Shown: one piece after another, positions 19,932 through 26,745 of the stretch
Numbering within the stretch: position 1 is the first letter of the stretch
Layout: each line of letters opens with the position of its first letter
NCBI RefSeq assembly: GCF_021390475.1
Contig: NZ_JAJUWS010000016.1
Span: 1-64,000, forward strand
Source: Streptomyces sp. ST2-7A
GTDB taxonomy: Bacteria > Actinomycetota > Actinomycetes > Streptomycetales > Streptomycetaceae
Length of the DNA: 64,000 nt
Direction: 5' to 3'
The notes under the pieces: model-generated
The model's input: only the letters and a program-made list of their open reading frames with translations
The model's database searches: none
Told to the model about the DNA's origin: nothing
Program-made: the position numbers and the translations under genes

Positions 19932-20353
19932 CTTGGCCCCAGCCCGACCGGGAAAACCACGATCGTTTCTGCCGCGCCGAGCAATGGAAACGTGTCCGGG
20001 ACGCGCGTGGACGTACCGATACGCGTCACATCATCTACGAGTTGGTTCTGCACGACGGCCGGACCCTGCGAACACGGATCTCCCACCCCGTGGACCGCAC
20101 GGTCCATGGCGCCGCGATGTGGCGCCACATCCTGCGGGACCAACTGGAGGTGTCGGAGGAGAGGTTCTGGGCGTGTGTCCGAGAGGGGGTGCTGCCGGAT
20201 CGAGGAACTCCCGAACCTCCGAGTGCTTCGCTTCCCGCCGACGTGGCCTACCTCCTCATTCACCGTGTGGGGCTGGAGGAGGCGGACGTCGCGGGTATGA
20301 ACAGGGACGAGGCGCTGGCCAGGCTTCAGCGCTACTGGACGGAGGAGGGGTGA
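19928..20353 (+). CDS. Putative toxin, HicA-like (translational repressor type)
   Basis: 141 residues. The central part, HIIYELVLHDGRTLRTRISH followed by HGAAMWRHILRDQLEVSEERF, follows the HicA order of a substrate histidine, two strands, then a helix leading into a regular ILRDQ..VSEERF motif; HicA toxins are small mRNA-cleaving dsRBD-fold proteins. Streptomyces homologues of this type are commonly labelled cytotoxic translational repressors. The N-terminal 30 and C-terminal 50 residues extend beyond a usual HicA. Translation is coupled to the antitoxin by GTGA. Confidence 0.65.
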   Translation: MTWPQPDRENHDRFCRAEQWKRVRDARGRTDTRHIIYELVLHDGRTLRTRISHPVDRTVHGAAMWRHILRDQLEVSEERFWACVREGVLPDRGTPEPPSASLPADVAYLLIHRVGLEEADVAGMNRDEALARLQRYWTEEG

Positions 20354-20782
20354 GCCGCTCCTTCCACATCCATGGAACCGACGGGAGTGTGTGCGCACCG
20401 GGCCCGAGGCCCCAACGGGCTTCTCCCGACCCGGTCACTCTGTCGGTCTCCGCGTTTCGCGTATCCCGGCTTCGCCGGGCGTGCCGGGGTCGTGAAGCCT
20501 TCCGGACGGCTCCACGGGGCCCGGCTTCCCCGTGGTCCCCGGGGCGGACGCTTCCATCGGGGCTTTCCGGGACATAGCCTGTCGCCGTCGCACCCGGCGC
20601 CGTGCCGTTCCGTCCCCGGTCGGGGGCGGTCGCGCGGCGCCGTGTCCGTATCCGCACGTCCCGGCGCCGCCCGTCGACGGGCGGCGCCCGTTCCCGGTCC
20701 GGAGCCCCGGTGACCCCGGGACCCCGGGACCCCGGCCCCGTCCCGCCCATCCGGTCGTTCCCGGAAACCCCAGGAGCCCGCC
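20354..20782. other. Intergenic region upstream of the kynurenine operon
   Basis: Contains two hairpins, CCCGGC-TTC-GCCGGG (20465-20479) and CCACGGGG with its complement (20512-20535), which could end the toxin transcript, and a TAGCCT -10-like hexamer at 20575-20580 about 200 bases before the dioxygenase. No gene is supported. Confidence 0.5.
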
Positions 20783-21715
20783 ATGTGTCCCGCACCTCCC
20801 GAGTCCCACGAGCCCCCGCGGCCCGCCGAGCGGCCCGCGCCCACGAGTGCCCCCGACGCCTCCGACGGCGCGCCCGCCGATCCGCACCTGGACTTCGCCG
20901 GCACCACGCCGTACGAGGACTACGTCCACGCCGACGTGCTCACCCACCTCCAGCGCCCGCTCTCCGACGACCCCGGTGAGATGGTCTTCCTGGTCACCAC
21001 CCAGGTCATGGAGCTGTGGTTCACGGTGATCGTCCACGAGTGGACCACCGCCGCCACCGCCCTGCGCCGGGACGACCTGCCCACCGCGCTCGCCGCGCTG
21101 GAGCGCTCCCGCCGCGAACTGGCCGCGCTCAACGCCTCCTGGGAGCCGCTGGCCCACCTCACCCCCGCGCGGTTCAACGCCTACCGCAGCGCGCTCGGCG
21201 AGGGATCCGGTTTCCAGTCCGCGATGTACCGGCGGATGGAGTTCCTGCTGGGCGACAAGTCCGCCTCGATGCTCGTGCCGCACCGGGGCACCCCGCGCGT
21301 GCACGCCGAGTTGGAGAAGGCGCTGCACGAGCCGAGCCTGTGGGACGAGGCGCTGGCCTTCCTCTCCCGCGAGCGGGTGCGGGCCGGCCGGGAGCCGCTG
21401 CCGACGGAGGCGCTCGAGCGGGACCGGACCCGGCCGTACGAGGCGCACCCGGCGGTGGAGGCCGCCTGGACCGAGGTGTACACCGCCGAGGCCGACGAGC
21501 GGGCGACCGGCCCCGGCCCGCTGCTGCGGCTCGGCGAGGAGCTGACCGAGGTCGCCGAGATGGTGTGGCGCTGGCGCAACGACCACCTGTCCGCCACCCG
21601 GCGGGCGATGGGCGCCAAGCAGGGCACGGGCGGGTCGGCCGGTGTCGCCTGGCTGGAGAAGCGCGCCCGCCGGACCGTCTTCCCCGAGCTGTGGACGGCG
21701 CGCAGCCATGTCTGA
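20783..21715 (+). CDS. kynA: Tryptophan 2,3-dioxygenase family protein
   Basis: 310 residues; first step of tryptophan breakdown, making N-formylkynurenine with a heme. Family landmarks: TTPYEDYVHADVL, GEMVFLVTTQVMELWF...VHEW, RFNAYRSALGEGSGFQSAMYR, and MVWRWRNDHLSATRRAMGAK before GTGGSAGVAWL, with the proximal heme histidine in NDHL. The distal histidine usually found in the FIxxHQ motif reads FLVTTQ here, so that position is threonine. The first 40 residues are a Pro-rich extension. ATG after AGGAG; the stop overlaps kynU by eight bases. Confidence 0.9.
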   Translation: MCPAPPESHEPPRPAERPAPTSAPDASDGAPADPHLDFAGTTPYEDYVHADVLTHLQRPLSDDPGEMVFLVTTQVMELWFTVIVHEWTTAATALRRDDLPTALAALERSRRELAALNASWEPLAHLTPARFNAYRSALGEGSGFQSAMYRRMEFLLGDKSASMLVPHRGTPRVHAELEKALHEPSLWDEALAFLSRERVRAGREPLPTEALERDRTRPYEAHPAVEAAWTEVYTAEADERATGPGPLLRLGEELTEVAEMVWRWRNDHLSATRRAMGAKQGTGGSAGVAWLEKRARRTVFPELWTARSHV

Positions 21716-22997
21716 GACACAGGTGAACCCCGTGAACCCCGTACCCTCCGCGACTTCGGCGACCCCGGCCGCGTCGAAGGCCACCCCCATCCCGGACGCC
21801 GCCGCCCTGGACGCCGCCGACCCGCTGGCCGGGCTGCGCGATCGCTTCGTCCTCGGCGACGGCGTCTACCTCGACGGCAACTCCCTCGGCGCGCTGCCCG
21901 CCGGCGTCCCGGCCCGCCTCGCGGACGTGGTCGCCCGCGAGTGGGGCGAGCTGCGCATCCGGTCCTGGACCGAGTCCGGTTGGTGGATCGCCCCCGAGCG
22001 GGTCGGCGACCGGATCGCCCCGCTGGTGGGCGCCGCGCCGGGGCAGGTGGTGGTCGGCGACTCCACCGGCGTCAACATCTTCAAGGCGCTGGTCGCGGCC
22101 GTGCGGATGGCGGGGGAGGGGCGTGACGAGATCCTGGTGGACGGCGACACCTTCCCCACCGACGGCTACCTCGCCGCCTCCGTCGCACGGATGACCGGCC
22201 GGGAGTTGCGCCGGGTCCCGGCCGCCGGGATCGCCGGGGCCGCCGGCCCGCGCACCGCCGTGGCGCTGGTCAACCACGTGGACTACCGCACCGGCGAGCT
22301 GTACGACGCGGCGGCGATCACCGCCCGCCTGCACGAGGCGGGCGCGCTGGTCGTCCTCGACCTGTGCCACAGCGCCGGCGCGCTCCCCGTGCGGCTGGAC
22401 GCCGACGGCGTGGACCTGGCCGTGGGCTGCGGTTACAAGTACCTCAACGGCGGGCCCGGTGCCCCGGCCTTCCTCTACATCCGCGCCGAGCACCAGCCGC
22501 GCTTCGACTCCCCCCTGCCGGGCTGGAACTCCCACGCCGACCCCTTCGCGATGACCGACGACCACGTGCCCGCACCCGGTGTGGCGCGCGGCCGGGTCGG
22601 CACGCCGGACATCCTCTCCATGCTCGCCCTGGAGGCGGCGCTGGAGGTCTGGGAGGGCGTGGACATCGAGGCGGTGCGGGCCAAGAGCCTGGCGCTCACC
22701 GACTTCTTCCTCGCCCGGGTGGAGGAGGCGCTGCCCGCCGGGACGGTGACCTCCGTGACACCCCGGGAGCACGACCGGCGCGGCAGCCAGGTATCGCTGC
22801 GGCACCCGGCGGCCCGGGAGGTGATGGCGGAGCTGATCCGGCGCGGAGTGGTCGGCGACTTCCGCGCCCCGGACCTGCTGCGCTTCGGCTTCACCCCGCT
22901 GTACACCTCCTTCACGGACGCGGACCGCGCGGTGCGGGTCCTCGCGGAGGTCCTCGCCGACCTCCCGGCGGGGACGCCGGGAGGGGCCGGGGCGTGA
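21708..22997 (+). CDS. kynU: Kynureninase
   Basis: 429 residues, PLP fold-type I. YLDGNSLGALPAGVPARL, the phosphate-binding VVGDSTGVNIFKAL, DLCHSAGALPVRLD with the cofactor aspartate, and the Schiff-base lysine in CGYKYLNGGPGAPAFLY. It hydrolyses kynurenine to anthranilate and alanine. The first 40 residues are low complexity. The start overlaps the dioxygenase end (ATGTCTGA) and the stop overlaps the hydrolase start (GTGA), so the three genes form one translationally coupled operon. Confidence 0.95.
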   Translation: MSETQVNPVNPVPSATSATPAASKATPIPDAAALDAADPLAGLRDRFVLGDGVYLDGNSLGALPAGVPARLADVVAREWGELRIRSWTESGWWIAPERVGDRIAPLVGAAPGQVVVGDSTGVNIFKALVAAVRMAGEGRDEILVDGDTFPTDGYLAASVARMTGRELRRVPAAGIAGAAGPRTAVALVNHVDYRTGELYDAAAITARLHEAGALVVLDLCHSAGALPVRLDADGVDLAVGCGYKYLNGGPGAPAFLYIRAEHQPRFDSPLPGWNSHADPFAMTDDHVPAPGVARGRVGTPDILSMLALEAALEVWEGVDIEAVRAKSLALTDFFLARVEEALPAGTVTSVTPREHDRRGSQVSLRHPAAREVMAELIRRGVVGDFRAPDLLRFGFTPLYTSFTDADRAVRVLAEVLADLPAGTPGGAGA

Positions 22998-24049
22998 GCC
23001 CCGCCGACGGGCCCCCGCCCGCCGTTGCGGGCGAGGTCGCGGACACCGTGCCGGGCGGTGGGTCGTCCACCGTGCCCGGTGCCGTGCCGGGCGGTGGGCC
23101 CGACGCCGACGCCGGCCCCCACACCGACGGACCGGCGGGCGGGGGCACGGCCGAGACCGGTCGTGACGCCGCCGAGATCGCCGCCCTGCTCGCGTTCGAC
23201 CCCGTCCCGCCGGACGCGACCCTGCGCTACGAAGTCCCGGTCGTCGACCGGGGTGCGGGCCGACCGGGGGACTCCATCGGCCCCGGGGCCGAGCCCTGTC
23301 CGGATCACGTCGTCGACCTGTACGGCACCCGTCCGGGGGACGGTCCGCCGGTCCGGGTGGTCGCCCTGCACGGTGGGTTCTGGCGGGCCGCGTACGACCG
23401 TGCCCACCTGTCCCCGGCCGCCGCCGCCCTGGCGGCGGCCGGACTGCCGGTGGCGCTGGTGGAGTACCGGCGGGTGGGAGCCGGCGGCGGCTGGCCCGCC
23501 ACCGGCGAGGACGTGCGCGCGGCCCTCGACGCACTGGCCGCCGTCGGCCTCGTCGGCCCCGGCGGACCGGACGACCAGGGCTTCATGCTGCTCGGGCACT
23601 CGGCGGGCGGACACCTGGCGCTGTGGGCGGCGTGCCGCGCGATCGGTCCCGAACGGGGACGGAGCGGCCCGGCCGCCGGGCCGCGCGGCGTGGTGGCCGT
23701 GGCGCCGGTCGCGGACCTGGCGGACGCCGTGCGGACCGGTCTCGGCGACGGCGCCGCGAGCGCGCTGCTGGGCGCCGGCCCGGGCGGGACGCCGGATCCG
23801 GCGCTGCTCGCGGACGCCGACCCGGCGGCCCACCCGCCGCCCGCCGTGCCGGTGACGTTGGTGCACGGCACGGAGGACGGTCAGGTGCCGTTCGACCGCT
23901 CCGAGCGGTGGTGCGCGCGGCGCCCCGCCGACCGGCTCGTCCCCCTGCCGGACACCGGCCACTACGCCCCCATCACCCCCGGCACCCCGGCCTTCGCCCG
24001 GCTGCTCGACACCGTCCGCGACCTGTTGGGCGCCGGGCCGGGGGAGTGA
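22994..24049 (+). CDS. kynB: Alpha/beta hydrolase, probable kynurenine formamidase
   Basis: 351 residues. Residues 1-75 are a Gly/Pro/Ala-rich linker; the hydrolase follows. The oxyanion motif HGGFWR is the HGGxW signature of the esterase-like kynurenine formamidases, GHSAGGHLALW holds the nucleophile serine, HGTEDGQVPFDRS the acid, and DTGHYAPI the histidine. Its place directly after the dioxygenase and kynureninase makes hydrolysis of N-formylkynurenine the likely job, although the fold differs from the metal-dependent KynB of other bacteria. Confidence 0.85.
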   Translation: MSPADGPPPAVAGEVADTVPGGGSSTVPGAVPGGGPDADAGPHTDGPAGGGTAETGRDAAEIAALLAFDPVPPDATLRYEVPVVDRGAGRPGDSIGPGAEPCPDHVVDLYGTRPGDGPPVRVVALHGGFWRAAYDRAHLSPAAAALAAAGLPVALVEYRRVGAGGGWPATGEDVRAALDALAAVGLVGPGGPDDQGFMLLGHSAGGHLALWAACRAIGPERGRSGPAAGPRGVVAVAPVADLADAVRTGLGDGAASALLGAGPGGTPDPALLADADPAAHPPPAVPVTLVHGTEDGQVPFDRSERWCARRPADRLVPLPDTGHYAPITPGTPAFARLLDTVRDLLGAGPGE

Positions 24050-24103
24050 ACCCGGGACGCCCCCGACCGGCGGGCCCGTCGGAAGTGGTCGTCGGCGGAT
24101 CCG

Positions 24104-24676
24104 TCAGAAGGGCCGGTCGCCGGGGTCGACGGGGTGCCCGTCGGCGTCGCCGGAGCCGAGGTCGAGCACCCGGACCGGGCGCCCCCGCCAGCCCTCCGGC
24201 CGGACGGTGACGACCACCGCCCCGTCGGGACGTTCCGGCACCGGGAGGGCGGCCCACTCGGTGTGGGCGTCCGCCCAGTCCCGGCCCCGGGCCACGGCCA
24301 GGGCGGCGGCCGGGTCCAGGGGGAGCACGACCAGGCCGGGCAGAGCGGTGATCCGGTCGGCGGTCCCCGGCCGGGTGCGGTCGGCCTCCACGAGGGCGCA
24401 GGTCGCCACCCCGAGGAACCAATCGGATTCGGCGTGCGCGCGGTGGATCAGCCGGGAGATCAGGACGTTGCCCCGACCCGCGGCGACCATCGCCGTGTGG
24501 TCGAGGACGACGTGCGGCGGGTCGGGCTGCGCCCGCTTTCCCGTCGGGTGACCGGGCGAGGGCCGGGGGATCCCCGGGCAGGCCGTACCGGTCGACGTAC
24601 CGGTCGACGAGCCGTGCCGCCCACCGACCACCGGGGCGCCGTCCTGCCCGCGGCGGGGCGGGTACGGCCCCCTCAC
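24104..24676 (-). CDS. PIN-domain-like toxin
   Basis: 190 residues. After about 55 low-complexity residues there is a PIN-like core: VVLDHTAMVAAG (first aspartate), CALVEADRT (glutamate) and ARGRDWADAHTEWAALP (further acids), then VVVTVRPEGWRG. PIN toxins are Mg-dependent RNases. Its GTG overlaps the TGA of the upstream ribbon-helix-helix gene. No nearer start codon removes the N-terminal extension cleanly, so the true start is uncertain. Confidence 0.6.
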   Translation of the reverse strand: MRGPYPPRRGQDGAPVVGGRHGSSTGTSTGTACPGIPRPSPGHPTGKRAQPDPPHVVLDHTAMVAAGRGNVLISRLIHRAHAESDWFLGVATCALVEADRTRPGTADRITALPGLVVLPLDPAAALAVARGRDWADAHTEWAALPVPERPDGAVVVTVRPEGWRGRPVRVLDLGSGDADGHPVDPGDRPF

Positions 24677-24930
24677 ACCAGGTCCACGCGGTGCAGGCGG
24701 CGGTCGATCTCCCGGTCCAGGTCGGCGCGTTCGCCGGCGTCGGGGCCGTAGCCGTTCCAGCGGCGCAGCAGGGCCTCGGCGCGTTCGGCGCGCGCGACCC
24801 GCTCGGCGGGGGTCAGAGCGGTTTCGGCGAGGCGGGCCAGCCAGCCGCGCAGCGACAGGCCCTCGGCGGCGGCGATCTCGGCGAGGCGGTCACGGGCCTC
24901 GACGGGGATGCGGATGTTGGCGTCGGACAC
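24673..24930 (-). CDS. Ribbon-helix-helix antitoxin-like protein
   Basis: 85 residues. NIRIPVEARDRLAEIAAAEG and LSLRGWLARLAETAL read as a strand followed by two helices, the RHH DNA-binding fold of CopG/Arc-type antitoxins; the C-terminal half is a charged helix that would wrap the toxin. GTG start with GGAAGG. It precedes and overlaps the PIN-like gene, the typical vapBC order. Confidence 0.72.
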   Translation of the reverse strand: MSDANIRIPVEARDRLAEIAAAEGLSLRGWLARLAETALTPAERVARAERAEALLRRWNGYGPDAGERADLDREIDRRLHRVDLV

Positions 24931-24946
24931 CGGGCGTTCCTTCCGC

Positions 24947-24973
24947 GTGGCGGTGGCGGTGGCGGTGGCGGTG
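24947..24973 (-). repeat. Hexanucleotide tandem repeat before the antitoxin
   Basis: About four and a half copies of GGTGGC (read on plus) lie 17 bases upstream of the antitoxin start and directly before its ribosome site, in the leader or core promoter. Confidence 0.85.
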
Positions 24974-25183
24974 TCCCGGCGCGGGACGCGGGGGATCCCG
25001 CACCCCGGGCCGGGTACGTCGGACGGCGTGACACGTGGGCGACAAGCGCCATTGCGTCACTATTTGTCCGTTGTGCCGGGATGTTACGGGTACGCATCCG
25101 TACCCGATGGCACGCCGCGCGGGGTGTTCGAACCACCCGCGCCCCCACCGCCCCGCACCCCCGCCGCCCCACGGCCTTCGGCC

Positions 25184-25669
25184 TCAGAGCCGGCGGTACA
25201 TCACGTGCAGACCCACCGGCCCGAGGTCGACGTGGTCGAACGCCTCCGGCACCGTGCCGATCACCTCGAAGCCGAGCGACTTCCACAGCCGCACCGCCGC
25301 CTCGTTGGCCTCCACCACGGCGTTGAACCGGATGCCCCGGAAACCGGCCTCCCGGCACCACTCGATGACGTGTTCCCCCAGGGCCCGCCCCACCCCCGAG
25401 CCCCGGTGCGTCGGATCGACCATGAAGGAGGCCCCGGCGATGCCCGCGCCCCGCCCGGGCAGGCTCGGACCCATCTTCGCCGTCCCCACGACCCGGTCCC
25501 CGTCCACGGCCACCACCGTCCGCCACGGCGGGCCCTCCATCCACAGCGGACGGGCCTCCTCCATCCCCAGCCCCTCGGGCAGGGTGTAGGTCCGGCCCTC
25601 GTCCACGGTCCTCGCGTAAAAGGGATAAATCTGCGACCAGTCCTCGTCGCGGGCGGTGCGAATCTCCAT
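25184..25669 (-). CDS. GNAT family N-acetyltransferase
   Basis: 161 residues, single GNAT domain. IRTARDEDWSQIYPFYARTV at the start, VVAVDGDRVVGTAKMGPS strands, the acetyl-CoA loop HRGSGVGRALGEHVIEWC, and NEAAVRLWKSLGFEVIGTVP near the end. The form is closest to acetyltransferases acting on small amines or antibiotics; substrate unknown. The ATG at 25669 follows GGTGGG; the long upstream extension in the same frame is rejected. Confidence 0.88.
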   Translation of the reverse strand: MEIRTARDEDWSQIYPFYARTVDEGRTYTLPEGLGMEEARPLWMEGPPWRTVVAVDGDRVVGTAKMGPSLPGRGAGIAGASFMVDPTHRGSGVGRALGEHVIEWCREAGFRGIRFNAVVEANEAAVRLWKSLGFEVIGTVPEAFDHVDLGPVGLHVMYRRL

Positions 25670-25873
25670 CCGCCCACCGTACGACCGCCCCCACCGGAGC
25701 CCGGACCCGGTGCCGGTTCCCTCGTTCGGGTGGTGGGATCGCGCGCGGCACCCCTCGATCGGCCCCGGAGGACGGCCGAGGGGGACGAGGTGTCCCCGGC
25801 ATGGCGGAGGGTGGGGGTGGAGCCCGGTGCGGCCCGGCCGGTTCGTCGTTACATGGAGGACTCGAACCCATGG

Positions 25874-25911
25874 ATGTTGATCCCGCACCCTCCCATGTAC
25901 ATCATCAACAT
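25874..25911 (+). promoter_or_regulatory. Inverted repeat upstream of vapB-like gene
   Basis: ATGTTGAT (25874-25881) and ATCAACAT (25904-25911) form a perfect inverted repeat with a 22-base spacer, ending 16 bases before the antitoxin start. Spaced palindromes of this kind are typical VapB operators. This stretch is AT-richer than its surroundings. Confidence 0.5.
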
Positions 25912-25927
25912 TTTCTCGGAGGTGGCC

Positions 25928-26149
25928 ATGTCCCTGACGCGGATCGACATCGACGATGAGGTATTGGCGCGTGTCATGGCGTTCCTCAAGGTGAGGACCA
26001 AGAAGGAGGCGGTCAACCTCGCCTTGCGCTTCTACTCCGAGCAACAGGAGCGTGCGGCCCGTATCAGTCGTCATTTCGAGCGAGCGGAGCACTGGGGGGC
26101 CGTTGAGGACGCCGAGCGTCTGCACCGGGCGGAGAAGCACGCCCGGTGA
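25928..26149 (+). CDS. VapB-type antitoxin
   Basis: 73 residues. TRIDIDDEVLARVMAFLKVR and TKKEAVNLALRFYSEQQ are the VapB (DUF2191-like) ribbon-helix-helix text seen in mycobacterial and Streptomyces VapB proteins. The ATG has GGAGGTGG. The last codons overlap the PIN toxin start (GTGA). Confidence 0.85.
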   Translation: MSLTRIDIDDEVLARVMAFLKVRTKKEAVNLALRFYSEQQERAARISRHFERAEHWGAVEDAERLHRAEKHAR

Positions 26150-26556
26150 TCCACCTATTCGACACCTCCGGCCTGGTACGTCCGCTCGGCGACCCCACGC
26201 TTCAAAAGGTCTGGTACGACATGATCGACGCCGGAGCGATCGCGTCGTGTTACCCACAGCGGGTCGAGTTTCCCCACAGTGCTCGAAGCGGTCGTGAGTA
26301 CGACGAGATCACCGAAATGTTCGACGACCTCTATCCGGAGATCGCGGTGCCCAAGAACGCCGGACGGTGGATCGGTGCGGTGCGGCATCGTATGGCCGGA
26401 GCCGGGGAGTACCGCAGTGCCTCGGCGGTCGATCCCATGATCGCCGCCACTGCCGCCCATCACGGCCTGACAGTGCCTCACGACGACACCGATTACCGTA
26501 CCGTGGCCCGCCACGCACCCGATCTGACCGAGCACGGCATCCACGACATCGTGTGA
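26146..26556 (+). CDS. VapC-type PIN-domain ribonuclease toxin
   Basis: 136 residues. HLFDTSGLVRPL carries the first catalytic aspartate, CYPQRVEFPHSAR the glutamate, SAVDPMIAATAAHHGLTV the third acid, and HDDTDYRTVARHAPDL the fourth. This is the standard VapC order; such toxins cleave tRNA or rRNA in an Mg-dependent way and are held by VapB. Codon use is less GC-biased than the neighbours, consistent with an acquired module. Confidence 0.88.
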   Translation: MIHLFDTSGLVRPLGDPTLQKVWYDMIDAGAIASCYPQRVEFPHSARSGREYDEITEMFDDLYPEIAVPKNAGRWIGAVRHRMAGAGEYRSASAVDPMIAATAAHHGLTVPHDDTDYRTVARHAPDLTEHGIHDIV

Positions 26557-26745
26557 ACCCACCCCGCCGTGGGCTGGGTCGAGGCCCCGGGTCCCGACCG
26601 GCGACGGGGACGGGGCGGGGCACGTCGGCCCGGAACCGGTGGAGGGGGGATCCGTGACCGCCCCGAGCGGTGCGGACGTCTCCGGGCCCGGCCCGCGCGC
26701 CGGCGGGTCGGGCCCGGAACCGGACGGGGCCGGATCCGTCGCGGA

